Shown here: positions 25,266 through 37,062 of the stretch, piece by piece
Numbering within the stretch: position 1 is the stretch's first letter
Layout of the letters: the number at the start of each line of letters is the position of its first letter
Origin: Macrotrachela quadricornifera
Lineage: Eukaryota > Rotifera > Eurotatoria > Philodinida > Philodinidae
Length of the DNA stretch: 64,000 bases
Assembly: GCA_022393335.1 (NCBI GenBank)
Contig: JAJEKB010021314.1
Span: 320,260 to 384,259 of the forward strand
Direction of reading: 5' to 3'
Translations under genes and position numbers: made by a program
Notes under the pieces: generated by a model
The model's database searches: none
Told to the model about the DNA's origin: nothing
Seen by the model: only the letters and a program-made list of their open reading frames with translations

Positions 25266-25865
25266 TAGTTTTAGATAGGAATTATTATTGTCAAGCTAAC
25301 ATTAAAATAGCCTTTTATACGAAAGTGTTGAATATGAAATAAATAGCGAAATAATTATTTAATTTTACTTTCAAGAACTAGAAACTTCAAAGTACATATG
25401 TTTTAATCAATAGAGAAATAGCAGGCTTCAAAAATTTAGGTGATTTCAAGATTTATATAGTTTACTGTTACCTGATTTAATCTTGTTTTTTGCTAAAAGC
25501 AGATATAACAAATTTTTTTGAGTTTTAGCCAACAAAAAAAAACGGTTACCATTTATGTTTGTTGTCTATGCGATTGATGACCTCTAGATGGTATAGAATG
25601 ACCTTTTCTGTTGATTGTTACTGATTCACTCATCGACAGCAGCTAAGCATTGCATTTTTCTTTTTCTTTCTTTTTCCTGTTCTCCTCAAAAAAGAGAAAA
25701 AGTACGTCGTATATTTCTGTTTGCCCTGTTCTGCAATCATTCGTTCATTGAGTGTTTTCTTACTGCAATATTTTTCTCGTCAACATGATATTCATCATAT
25801 ATTAGTATTATTTGAACAAAACTCTTCGTAAAAAAAAATCGATTTACAGAACAATTTATATAAAA

Positions 25866-27501
25866 ATGGCAGTCAAAGAAAATAAGGTGTATTTTCATTT
25901 TTTTTCTTTAAAACTTTTATACCATTTGTGATTTTTAAAAAATAATTTGTTCGTCTCGATATGAATGCATTAAAGTATTAGGTAAATAATTTTAGGATAG
26001 AAAAACTCAGGGAGAATAGACATTTGCTTACATTAAAGAAAAGACGTAACAGTATCTGAGAGATATTCCAATGTGAAAAAAAGGTAGAAAAAAATCACTT
26101 TTAAGTAGTTTTAATATTAATAAAGTAAAATAAAATAAATTTTATTATTTTTGCATTTTTTTTCTGGTGAATTTTACTACTTTTTGTAGTTTCAGAACTA
26201 CGTAATAGTGCTTTTTGGATGTATAGGGTGATAAATAATATAATTCAAATGAGAGGGGGATACCGCTATAGATTCAAGTAGAAGACATAATGAGTTTTAT
26301 ATCAAATGAAGACGCGCCAAAAACGGGGTTTATTGGTACTTAATAGTGAAGGTTATGCAAAGTTTTTAATGTCGAACTTAAGAAATTTTCAGATTTTTCT
26401 ATATTTTTCAGAATGGAAACTTAAAATGATGGTGATTGAAGAAGGAAGTAAAATATTTTTCTTGAATATTTTTACATAATTCGATAGAGGCCATCGAGTT
26501 CTACACAAATTTAGGCATTAAGATATTCTTAAATAATTTTTTTTATTAAAAATTCAAAAACTATTTAGAAAATCATAAAAAACGTTAAATAAAACTTCAT
26601 TTTTTTTACGTGAAAGAAAAACACTCAATTTTTCAATAAAATGAGCTTTTTTCATTACTATTCTCATGAAATATGTTTGAAAATATACTCATTGAATGCA
26701 GCATGAAAAATCGCATTATATGAGAGTATTTCAAAATGCTTGACGGAGTGAAAATAATAAAAAAAGCTCATTTTATTGAAAAATTGGGTGTTTTTCTTTC
26801 ACATAAAAAATATGAATTTTTGTTTAACGTTTTTATGATTTTCTAAATAGTTTTTGAATTTTTAATCAAAAAAATGGCTTAAAAATATTTTAATGCCTAC
26901 ATTTGTGTAGAACTCAATGAGCTCTATCGAACTATGTAAAAATAATCAAGAAAAACATTTTATTTCCTTCGTGATTCACTATCATTTTAAGTTTCTATCC
27001 CGAAAAATGTAGAAAATATCTGAAAATTTCTTAAGTTCGACATTAAAAACTTTTCATAACCTTCACTATTAAATATCAATAAACCTCGCTTTTGACGCGT
27101 CTTCATTTGATATAAAATTCATTATGTCTTCTATTTGAATATATAGCGGTATCCCCCCTCTCGCTTGAATAATATTATTTATCACTCTGTACTTGTCATA
27201 ACGATCTCTGTTTCAATTCTAACTTATAAAAATTTAGTAATTTTTCTTTTCATTTTTATAATGAATTATTTTTTATATTTTAACTAGTTATTTAATTTAA
27301 TCATTTCTTTTTGTTTCTAAGGGTTCACTCGTGGGTGAGTTAATTCATAACTCCAATGGAAAGATTAACCAATTTTTAATAAAATTTGCAACGACTTCAA
27401 TAGATGAACAGGAATTCTTCAAATTAGTTTGTGAAGAACATAAAAAGTTACAACAACAACTGCATGATGCATTAGTAGGTCCGTCTTTACCTACACAATA
27501 A
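25866..27501 (+). CDS. Small two-exon gene, 66 aa, unidentified
   Basis: Exon 1 (25866-25886) encodes MAVKENK and ends at a GTGTAT donor. Exon 2 (27322-27501) follows a TTTCTAAG acceptor and encodes GSLVGELIHNSNGKINQFLI, then a helical segment (DEQEFFKLVCEEHKKLQQQL), ending GPSLPTQ and TAA. The phase is preserved across the junction. The second exon has high coding quality (no stops, helix-forming, no repeats) compared with surrounding noise. The 1.4-kb intron is mostly one 966-bp palindromic MITE; without it the intron would be about 470 bp. The product is a short, probably coiled or helical adaptor-type protein. I do not recognise the family. Additional small exons in the intron cannot be excluded. 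Confidence 0.55.
26224..27189. mobile_element. Large palindromic MITE (966 bp) in an intron
   Basis: Flanked by TA. The ends AGGGTGATAAATAATAT and the complement of ATATTATTTATCACTCTG run into arms about 400 bp long. They share GAGAGGGGGATACCGCTATA, GAAGACATAATG, TTAAGTTCGACATTAAAAA and CTCTATCGAA. It forms one of the longest hairpins in the window. A diverged fragment of the same family lies at about 53930-54310. No ORF. Confidence 0.9.
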
Positions 27502-29097
27502 CAACAACAAACAACAGTCTTTGGTGCTCTTTGAAACCAACCCTTTTTTTTTCACATACATGTGGTTGTTGCACGAGTGTGTTGTATATTGTGTTTTGTT
27601 TGTGTGAATATGTGTTGATATCATAAAACATACTTAGATAATGTGAAAACATTGAGATAATACGTTTCTTTACTTATTTGAAAAATCATTCATTCGAGAC
27701 CTTATAGATAATCCGGACAAAAAAGTAAAAAAAAAGACTTTGTTATTCATCAAATTGGAGAAAACGATAAAAGCACGATATAGAATTTGTGCTAATAAGT
27801 AAAAATATATAAAAAGAATGGTACTATCTCGATCAGAAAAAAGATGCATTCAAGAAAATCATGTATATAACTTAAGGAAAAATTAATGTTCTAGACAGCT
27901 GCATAGCGCATTGTCACATGTCTAGCCAATTGAAATTACATAGAATACGTTGAAAAATAAAAAGTAAAAAACGAAGAAAAAATTAAGTGAAAATATGCTA
28001 TCTCTAGAGGACGATACATCTCAAAGCTAACTTTTATAGGAGATGCATATCATTATCTTATTACTAGATCGCATTGGTGTGGATCGTTTATAAAATTGTC
28101 TACAAGAATAATGTTAAAAGGTATCATAATAACACGAAGTGTGAGATCAATAGTTCGTTTAGAACGAAAGTAATGGATAAATTGAATCTTCAAAACACAC
28201 ATACCTATATCATTTGACTATTTTTACAAGGATAGAAGTTGAATTTTTATAAAATTTATTAGTAAAAAGAAAGTTCTTTAAAACATATTCAATTTGTTCA
28301 TGTGATGAATAAATAAATGCTGTCGAATTAACAATTATAATAGTTATTCAATAATGGCCACATAATGATATATAAGTAAATCAATTTTTAGCATGTGAAA
28401 AACATTTTATTGCTTAGAAAATACTGAAAACATGTTGACGAATAAATTCACCATTTTCGAATTATTAAACTATGTATATGTACCCATGTTTGGACAGAAC
28501 TATCAGTATTTTTTATGATATACCTATATTGGTTTTAATCAATACATTGTCTGAATAATGCAACATTTATTTCACTCACACATTTATATATCTGTCTTTG
28601 TTTAATTCCAACAAATTTAACTAAAGTAATCTGATCAAAAATATAAGTTTTTTTCTAATTCTAAAAAAATTTTTTTTTCTATCTGTATATGTATACCAGT
28701 GGTGTAATATAATAATCAGTCAACGTTCAAGTGCAAATTGACTATACTAGTATCAAATTTATCTTGACAATCACAAATATGATGTATGAAGAAAAAAGAA
28801 AATTCATAGTTTATAATAACATGAAAGAGAAATAGAAAAATGTTTGATTTTCATTTCTGAATTTTTAAAGGATATGATTTATAATGTCCCTATTTCATAA
28901 TGTTAGGTGCAAGATCAAAAGAAAAGAAGTAAACGAGAGCAGCAATAATAATCGTGTTTTTCCGTTCAAATTTCTTAAAACGAATATGTAATATTAGAAA
29001 GAAAAAGATACAAATAAAATTTTATATCATTACTATATGGATTCGTCCCTGAACTGTACTAAAGATAATTTTAGATTTCTATCTTACTGAATCACAT
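27502..29097. other. No gene seen
   Basis: AT-rich sequence between the two-exon gene and the minus-strand zinc-finger-like copy. A GT-rich run lies near 27560-27620. No supported gene or repeat element was found. The last 60 bp (from about 29040) are homologous to the 3' flank of copy 1. Confidence 0.4.
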
Positions 29098-29312
29098 CTA
29101 AAAATGAAGAGAAATACTAACTTTTTCTTCATACGATAAATATTTTTTTTCTGAATATTCTTTTAATAATTTTTCGAATAAATGTGGATGCGCACTTTGC
29201 ACATGTGACCAAATTAATTGTTTTTGGTCTTTGGTTATACTTCTTTGTTCATCATCAATTAATAAACAGATGTTACAATTCTCTTCTGGACATGCAATAT
29301 TTCCTTCTGTTG
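29098..29312 (-). pseudogene. Zinc-finger-like small gene, copy 2 (exon 1 lost)
   Basis: On the minus strand, exon 2 starts after a CATCTAG acceptor and reads ACPEENC...HVQSAHPH, then EKLLKEYSEKKY, with no stop until TAG. It is the intact counterpart of the exon at 23845. Upstream the homologous intron sequence continues (to about 29370), but the donor GT of copy 1 is CT here and exon 1 is not recognisable. The ORF that runs through the intron (to 29370) is therefore probably not the natural start. The two copies face each other about 5 kb apart and have decayed in different ways. Confidence 0.65.
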
Positions 29313-29944
29313 CTAGATGAATGACAAAAGATTGTTCAAAAATTTCATGAATGAAAAAGTGTTTCAACATAGAGATTATTCACATATTATATTAGTAACA
29401 GTTTAATAATTATAATCTTTCCTTCCTTTTATATATTTTGTTCTATTCTAAAATATATACTTGTTATCAATAGTAAACACCTTCTTCTCTCGATGCCTAT
29501 ATAAACAGTCGAATACATATTCTTAATTATAAAAAATTTTTAGATTTTATTTCAATAATTGAGACTATTTTTTCAAATACATTTTATTTCAAAAAAATTC
29601 ATTTAAAATATAAATAACAAATAAAAATATTGACAGAAAAACAAATTCTAATTTAATTTAAATTTTAATAATTAAAACAAAGCAATCGAATGTATTTATA
29701 TAACTAGTATTTTATATTGAATATTGTTTATTTCAATCGATATATATATCGTTATATGATTATCTTGTTTGTTATCATTTAGATAATTATTTGTTACTTT
29801 TTAAATATATTTTATTAAATACAGCTATTTGTATTATTTTATAATTTTTGACAAAATCTATCATTAACAATAAAATAGAATATTCTAGATTTAAAAAAAA
29901 TTTATCTTTAGTAAATCATTTAAAAAATTGAATGTCGGAATGCA

Positions 29945-30520
29945 ACAGTGGACAACTGGACCGGTCAATAGGGAAATTGTTCCACATTCAGCAGAAATGG
30001 TTCACCCACGAAAAGTCACATATATTAAGGAGAAATGGATCAAAAAAAATATCCGTACTATACAAAAGAGAATATCACACTATGCGCAGGAAATAAAAAA
30101 AAAGAATATCTACATAAACATACACTTAAATAAACATGTATATCTAAAATATTTTTCAATTTCACCTTATGAAAGCAAGAATGGATGTTTCATTTCCACT
30201 TCAATTATTTTCATTTCTAAAAGAAAATATACATTCCTGCTAGATAGTTCCCTTAGGATGAAAAAATCAAACGATTGATTTCTATGTTTATGTTTTAGAC
30301 TTCTGCGTATGAAGGTAGAAATGGATATTTCATTTCTACTTATTTTATTTTCATTTCTAAAAGAAAATATTCATTTCTGCTAGATAGTTTCCTTAGGGTG
30401 AAAATGATAGGATTGATTTCTTCTGTTGTTTTAATGAAGCATTTCTTCTTGACTTTATGGGGGCAAACCATTTCTGCTGAAAATGGAACAATTTCTCGAT
30501 TTTGGGGGATGTTGTCCAGC
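29945..30520. mobile_element. Inverted-repeat element with internal direct repeat
   Basis: The block TGGACAACTGG...GGGAAATTGTTCCA with TTCAGCAGAAATGGTT at 29949-30000 recurs in reverse complement at 30460-30520. Inside, a segment of about 110 bp is present twice in direct orientation, at 30170-30290 and 30310-30425 (sharing TTTTCATTTCTAAAAGAAAATAT and GCTAGATAGTT). Both matches indicate an old composite foldback element. It is inserted at the 3' side of a minus-strand ORF. No target duplication could be set. Confidence 0.6.
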
Positions 30521-31673
30521 CCTCGTTCAATAAACTTGAATACACCGAAGGACGATTTTATTGTTGATAGAAGTTGTTTTGGCGCACGCATTTTATGTTT
30601 GGAACAAGGTAGACAGATCATAAGTTCCATCCGCGGATTGATGTCAACATTTTTCAGTTTGTACAGATCTTCTGAACTTTTGATCTCATTGAACATAGTG
30701 CAGGGTGTCCGGAAAATTATTGACCAAAAAGAAAATCGAATATCTTCATTACAGCTCGAGCAAACGAGCTGATATTTTTGTTGGTGATAGAGGCATGTTC
30801 AAAGTTTATATCTATCTTGACATGCCTAGAGAGATCCTTTTTTATGTATCACTATTGACTTCAACAAACGAATTTTACTTTTTCACAAATAGGAAGTCAA
30901 ATAATATACTTAACAAAGGCTCTCTCTAGGTGTGTCTTTAGGAATATAAAGCTTGAGCGTCCCTCTATCACTAACAAAAATATCAGCTCGTTTGTCCGAG
31001 GCGTAATGGAGATATTCAAATTTTTTTTCAACAGAATGACTTTTTCCTCACTCTGTATATTATTTTTTTTCCCTATCTGTGAAAAAATAAAATTCTTTTG
31101 TTGAAGTCAATAGTGATACATAAAAAAGGATCTCTCTAGGCATGTCAAGATAGATATAAACTTTGAACATGCCTCTATCACCAACAAAAATATCAGCTCG
31201 TTTGCTCGAGCTGTAATGAAGATATTCGATTTTCTTTTTGGTCAATGATTTAACGGACACCCTGTATCTAACTCTTCTCCTTCGTTTGCTTCTTTAGTAG
31301 TTGAAATTGAACTTTTTGTGACGAGTAAACTGTCAAACTTAGTGTTCAAGTTCAAGAGTTGTTCGTTCATGTAAGATAATTGCTGTTGAAGTTGACGCTC
31401 GTTCGATGGTGAGAAGGAAGAAAGCATGGTGGGCGTTGTTGCAGGTGTAGCCACTGGTGAGGCTGTTGTTAATTGTGTTTCACGGATAGTAGAAGAATCC
31501 TCATTCACGCCGTTGACCCTTCTATCTCGTCTGTAGTAGGTGACACTGATTGTTGCTTCCAAAAAGTGGATAGAGCATTTGGAGCAATTTTGACTTGAAC
31601 TTTCGAACCAGGATGACGTACATTGGAATGAGAAACCAACTTGTCTTTCCGACCCGTTCATTCGCATTAAAAA
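30521..31673 (-). pseudogene. Unidentified ORF split by a MITE
   Basis: Minus-strand coding sequence occupies about 31673-31266 and 30696-30521, interrupted by the MITE 30698-31264. Removing the MITE and one TA copy joins EEGEEL-type and MFNEIKSSEDLYKL-type sequence in one frame (codon order GAG TTA GAT ATG TTC). The N-terminal part is Ser/Thr-rich with a glutamine-rich predicted coil (ERQLQQQLSYMNEQLL). The C-terminal part has a CLPCSKHK motif resembling one half of a zinc finger. The far end runs into the inverted-repeat element at 30520. I do not recognise the family; a transposon-derived protein is possible. Confidence 0.5.
30698..31264. mobile_element. Tc1/mariner-type MITE, CAGGGTGTCC ends
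   Basis: Starts CAGGGTGTCCGGAAAATT (30701) and ends CGGACACCCTG, with TA on the right and TA three bases before the left end. The left 200 bp (30711-30900) and the right 200 bp (31060-31255) are almost identical inverted copies. A more diverged inverted copy (30910-31050) lies between them. That makes the structure three half-units long, consistent with a second insertion or unequal repair. It is related to the MITE at 13392. The near-identical ORFs on the two strands are only the two arms. Confidence 0.85.
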
Positions 31674-31676
31674 CAA

Positions 31677-33820
31677 CTAACAGTTTCTTTACTAGGAAAC
31701 ATCTTAATCAATCTGAAAACCGGTAGGAGTTAAGAGGTGAAACATAAGAACGAGAACCAGCAGAAATAGAAGCATTTACTGTCCATATCGTGCGAAAAAA
31801 ATCAAAACAATCTCTTTCTTATAAGTTTTTTATGTGAACTGGAGTTCGGTTTTATTTAATGACACTAACGGCAGAGAAGAGAAGCAAGAGAGACAAAAAG
31901 AGAACAAAGGATGAACTAATAACTAGAATAAAGGCGTGATATAGGTATAAACTTCGTGATTGCTCGTGTTAGTGAGTTTGGTTTATTCGTACAACACTTG
32001 ACACGATATAATAAATAAATGCGGAAACTTCGGATTTTATCCGAAAGTTATGTGTACTTCAAAAAGTAAAAAGAATTGACAACAAATTGATTTTGATCGA
32101 ACCGTCTAAAGACTAGCCATCTTGAGTCTATGATCAGCATTTGGACCATATCTCGTGAACGGCTTGGCCGTTTGAGCTCTGGGACATCTCGCTTGGACGG
32201 AAAACAGTTTAGTCTACAAATTCGTTCTACTCAAGTGAGTAAGTTATCAAATAAAAGAAGTGCTACAAGTCAACAGATTGAGGATATCCGAAGATTACAC
32301 TGCGGGAGGTGATATTTTGGATTTTTCTCATGTGCTGCACGAGTTCTTAGGCTTATTTTTCTACAAGACATAGATCTCATCAAGACACATCTTTTGCCAC
32401 TAAATTGTAAGAATAAAAAACTGGGGAGCCAAGTTAGCATGGACGACGCTATAGGCGATCCTATAAAGTGATCATTGACTTAACTCTCAAAATGATTGAA
32501 TATCTTTAGAAATCACAGAAAACGAGTTCAGATTCGTGATCAACTTGGAAAACTGAGTACGAGGAGTTATTCTAGAATGGATTTCGGCTTTTATCTAGCG
32601 AGATTATGGTCATAGGTAACCTCATGCATCTATTAAAGATATGTGATACACAGAGGCATCAGTATTTTCATAATAATCCACCAATATTAATAACTATCCA
32701 GTTCGGATTTTTTCCATTTTATAACTCTTTTTAGTAGCGACAAAACCATGCACCTAGAACACCCCAAAACTGCTAATCACCCGAGACATATTTAGGCAAA
32801 CTGGCCTCAGGATACAGATTTTGTACATTTTGGGACCTTATTTAGGCAATTTTCACTTAAAAAGTTACGATTTCATTCAAAACTAATGTCATATTCGGAA
32901 TCAGCGTTAAAAACTGAGTCGATTCATATATATTTAAAATATTTCTAAGAAAAAAACTTTTTTTTGGAAAAATCCCTGTACCTCCCCTCAGGACTGGTCT
33001 GGTGAAAAATGACAATTTTTTCGATAACTCAACTATTTCTTGACGGATCCTTCTCATCTTCGAACTCGACCGAGATATTGATGAAACAATTCTGTGCACA
33101 AAATTTCAGCTCAACCGAATGTAATTGTGAAGAGTTATCGAATAAACGGACGGCCGGACACACTGACCGATTTTAGTAGTGTACTCACTTTTTGAGTACA
33201 CAAAAACGAACGATAATAGAAGAGAAAGAAGAGAGAGAGAAAGAACAGTACTAATAAGTGACCAAGCGAGCAAGTGAATAAGCGCACAGAATAACAAAAC
33301 AAATACGAACATATATATGTGAAGAAGCAGGAAGAAACCAAATACATGACGAATAGAAGAATGTAGGGAAATTTCAACACAGAGCATACATAACATGCTG
33401 GGAAAAATCCAATATGTAATAGTTGGAGAAAATCTAGATGCGTTCCCTGAATATTTTCAACATGTGTATATATTCTAGATATTTCTACCGGAACAGTACG
33501 TGTATAAATAGACAGACGAACACAGGAGAAAGGGAAAAAAACCCACACAACATGTAGGAAAAGAACTAGCATATAATGGAATTATCTATGTTGGATAAAT
33601 TCTTAACATTCCTGCCTTCGACCACAGTATAATTCAGCAAGCGATAAAAGAATGCAGAAGAATCTGTGGAAAAATATTGCCAAGTTATTCTTCGACAGCA
33701 ATGTGTGTGTTCTTCGCAAGATCAAGAACAGAGCATACAAGTAATGCAAAAAACTTAAAAGAATGAATTACATCCTGTAACAGTTAATTATGACGAGAAC
33801 AAGGTTTTTCCTTCTAATAG
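31677..33820. other. No gene supported
   Basis: Sequence of more mixed composition. Short ORFs at 32130-32312, 32857-33099, 33106-33396 and 33135-33572 overlap each other or lack any motif. I see no splice-linked exon chain. An AGAGAGAGA-rich patch lies near 33220-33245. Confidence 0.4.
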
Positions 33821-33823
33821 TTT

Positions 33824-34030
33824 TGTTCCAAAATTTCCCCAGTATGACAACTTATCAGATTGGGGAAATTTTGGGAAACTATCAGTGACAATTTTCCAAA
33901 ATTTCCCCACTCTGACAATTTTTCAAAATTTCTCCAGTCTGATAATTCTCCAAAATTTTCCCGAGTAATGCAACTTTTCAAAGAATTCCCTCCCCCCCGC
34001 GCGGGGTCGCACGAGGAAGATTCTGCACCT
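33824..34030. mobile_element. Insertion with CAAAATTTCCCC repeats truncating CASP
   Basis: Seven or so copies of CAAAATTTCCCC, in direct and inverted orientation (GGGGAAATTTTG at 33863), are separated by AGTCTGACAATTTTC-like spacers. The run ends in a GC-rich CCCCCCGCGCGGGG patch. It directly abuts the first surviving CASP exon. Terminal repeats were not found, so calling it mobile is an inference from its likeness to other short-word arrays in this window. Confidence 0.45.
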
Positions 34031-34034
34031 CTGA

Positions 34035-34922
34035 TCACAAGTTCCATCACGTGGTTTAACATCATCAGATGAAGCATTAACAGCAATTGTTGTTAGTCAA
34101 CGAGAACGTTTTCGTATTCGTAATATTGAATTAGAGAGTGTAAATTATAAAATTGAAATGAATAAAAATAATTTGTATATATATTTTTCTTTTATTTAGG
34201 AAAATGTTTCATTAAAACAACAAATTGGCATATTTCAAAATGAAATGGATAAACTTCGATCAGATAATATCAAATTATATGAAAAAATAAAATTTATTCA
34301 AAATTATCCTGTATATATTCTTCTATTTTTTTTTCTTTCTATTTAAATATAATATTTATGTATAGACAACACGTACAACAGATGAATCTATTGGTCGTTA
34401 TGGACATGACTATGATGCTTCATTAGATCCATTTACTAATTTTACTAAACAAGTATTCAAATTTATTTGAAAAGAGAAAATGATTTTTTTTTCTTTATAG
34501 AAAAAACAAAGAAAATATGAATCATTAAAATTAGATGAAAAATTTGCTTTAAATTTTGGTCGATTTATTTTATCATCTCATTAAAGCCGTACATTTTTTG
34601 TTATTTATTTTATTCTCGTACATATTCTTATCTTTCTTGTAAAAAATATATTGATTTTAAAAATATTATTCTAAATTTCTTTTTTATTTTAGTCTCTTTA
34701 TAAAATGGTTCACACTGGATCATCAGTACGTGATATGTCACAAATTTGTTTTGAACAGTAAGATATTTGTTTTTGATTTAATGGATTTAAAAAGATAAAA
34801 TGTTTATATTTAGATTTCGAGAACATATGACAGGTGTTCATGGAGAAAAAAATTTTCATCTCGATCATGGTGGTCATGCTCGATCAGGTCTATCAGCTGC
34901 TAGTGCACCACCCCATCGATAG
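34035..34922 (+). pseudogene. CASP/CUX1-type golgin C-terminus, truncated
   Basis: Six exons with short introns encode only the C-terminal part of CASP, a Golgi coiled-coil membrane protein: up to 34139, then 34200-34310, 34366-34452, 34501-34638, 34693-34757 and 34814-34922. Diagnostic blocks are SQRERFRIRNIELE, DNIKLYEKIKFIQNYP, SLDPFTNFTKQ and KKQRKYESLKLDEKFALNFG, then the C-terminal membrane anchor (FFVIYFILVHILIFLV) and SLYKMVHTGSSVRD. The protein normally has several hundred more coiled-coil residues upstream; these are absent, replaced by the repeat-rich insertion before 34030. An in-frame TAA at 34582-34584 sits just before the membrane anchor. All junction phases are otherwise intact, so decay is recent. 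Confidence 0.85.
34582..34584 (+). other. In-frame TAA before CASP membrane anchor
   Basis: The codon lies between FILSSH and SRTFF. Both sides continue in one frame and match the family, so it is a nonsense change that would remove the transmembrane anchor. Confidence 0.75.
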
Positions 34923-35384
34923 AGACATTTTTTAAATTATTATACTTTATTCTAATCGTAAATTTTTCATTTGAATATTAATCCATAATATTATCACATT
35001 ATACTAATTAATGAACACTATTTACTAACATACAGATTTATATTCATGCACAATTGTACATGATCTTTGTTCTTATAAATAAAAATGAAAACATTGTTTG
35101 TGACCATTCTTGAATAGAGATATACGTACATTCGAATTACTGTTGGCCGAAACATTCCGATACTCAATTGAATTAAAAAGAAAATGATGCGTAATATTTT
35201 GTCTTTTATTTCAACAATCGTTTTTCTTAATCAATGAATGTGATAAGGACGAAATATAGCTTGTGTGAACCACCCGATATTATATTTGTTTTTTAATCTA
35301 ACATTTTTCTCGGAGTAAATTTCAGTCATACATATGTACCGCACGTGAGGCAAAATGATTGCAATATTTCAAGGTTTTGACTCC
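34923..35384. other. CASP 3' flank; no gene seen
   Basis: AT-rich sequence after the CASP stop codon, including AATAAA-type signals near 35080. No further ORF or repeat recognised. Confidence 0.4.
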
Positions 35385-35825
35385 ATCTTTTGGCTATCAG
35401 TAGATTTCAGTGAGATAAAGAAAACTCTAAAAGAATTCGTGCTCACGACCTATTGATCAAGAGTTATGACCAATTTAATGAATGTTCGCCCTTCTATGGA
35501 TATTCACAAAAGAATCAAATTACGATATTTCAGTCTGAAATTTTGTTCAAGTTATAGGTCTAATAATCATTAGAATATTCTTAAAGTTTTAGTCAAAATT
35601 ATTCTAATGATCATTAGAGTTATTCTCGGACAAAATTTCGGATCGAAATCTCGTTATTTGATTTCCCGGTGAATATCCACGGACAGACAGAGAAATCAAT
35701 AAATCAGGCATAACTCTTGATCAATAGGCAATGGACACGAATCCTTTTAGGTTTTTCTTAGTCTCACTACGATCTGCATATAGCCAAAAAATGTACTCAA
35801 AATCTTAGAAACAGTTGAGATACTT
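35385..35825. mobile_element. Foldback element (about 440 bp)
   Basis: Left arm TTTTGGCTAT...AGTGAGA...AAAGAATTCGTG...CTATTGATCAAGAGTTATG is mirrored by the right arm CATAACTCTTGATCAATAG...CACGAATCCTTTTAG...AGTCTCACT...ATAGCCAAAA. The centre contains CTAATAATCATTAGAAT and its complement. Diverged arms, no clear target duplication, no coding sequence. Confidence 0.75.
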
Positions 35826-37062
35826 TCCTTATCAACCAAATTAAATCCTATAATCTTGAGGTTTTTGAAAAAGATGCGTCGTGAAATTCTATACAAGAAA
35901 TTTATCTTAGGAGTACATGTAATTCACCAAGAAACAATCATAAAAGTGAAAAATAATAATAAAAAAAAAAGAATAATAAGAAAAAGAAGAAGCAGAGCGA
36001 AATAACAATTGTAGAAGATACAAATGATGCATAGTATGACGAGAGATACTCAAGCAAATGCCATTAAAAATAAAAAAAAGAACAACTAGATAAAGGATAA
36101 AAGCATATACTCTGTAACTTTTCTTTTTAACCACTACGACAAATGAGAAAAGTAATGAAGGATGAGTAGAATCGTGCTGATTGTAATGGGCATGTTCTTG
36201 TTGAGATGGATAGTGTATTATTATAACTATGTACTAAGAATCGTGTATATACATTCTTTTCTTTTTCTTTCTCTTAACTATTAATAATTTATTTTTGCTT
36301 TAGTTTTTTAACGAATACTGTCTTTTATTTATATTTTGAAATTGTAACTTTATGTATTTCATCCATGAACGATTATTTAGCACAAGTCTAGTTACGAAAA
36401 TTCATTCCCATGCAAAACTAATATACACTGGTATTTGTCATAATCTATGAGAAGAAAAGTACAGTTGGAATTATGATTTCGATCGCTGATTTCCCCGTCC
36501 TACACAGATCATTACATATTACAATTAACATAATCTTTTTAAACATGCAATATAATAACTCATCAAATCTCGAAATTTGTTTTGAAAACTTTCGTGTTTA
36601 TTATACACATAATTCTTTAATTTAATTTTTTTTCTTTTTTAATAGATTTTTCAAATATTGTCATAAAAGGAATGAATTACGATTATCATTTGGATCATAT
36701 TCTTTAAAGTTGAAAATTTTAATAATTTTATTTTAAAAGTCACTAAACTACAAAATGATTATGTTTAATTTATATTAAGATAATTAATTAAGAGCTGTTT
36801 CTTCTTATATAAAATTTTCACATTTATTTCTTTTTCTAAAAACATTACATGTTAATATTGAGTGTATTAAAATGGTTTTTAAAATCTATGAAAATAACAA
36901 TAATAGAAATCTATCATATTCAGTCAATATTAAGTAATAATGAATGGATTAAAATTAAAGTATCATTAAAAATTGTTATTTCAGCTGATTGTGATAAATA
37001 AAAATAATATTAATGTTGTATCATTAACAAAAGCTGTTAGCGCAATCCCTACGGGATTAAAA
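35826..37062. other. No gene seen
   Basis: AT-rich intergenic sequence. A minus-strand ORF at 35907-36134 is low complexity (runs of AAG/AAT on the plus strand) and not credible as a gene. Confidence 0.45.

Noticed and set aside
29928..30278. ORF of 116 codons
   Set aside because: Its first part is one arm of the inverted-repeat element (the same peptide appears on the other strand near 30500) and the rest is repeat sequence.
30705..31260. Two nearly identical ORFs on opposite strands (74 and 66 codons)
   Set aside because: They are the two inverted arms of one MITE, not paired genes.
33106..33572. Two overlapping minus-strand ORFs of about 96 and 145 codons
   Set aside because: Phe/Ser/Leu-rich translations of purine-rich DNA in two frames, with no domain, start context or splice partner.
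35907..36134. Minus-strand ORF of 75 codons
   Set aside because: Low-complexity AAG/AAT-rich sequence read in reverse, with no features.
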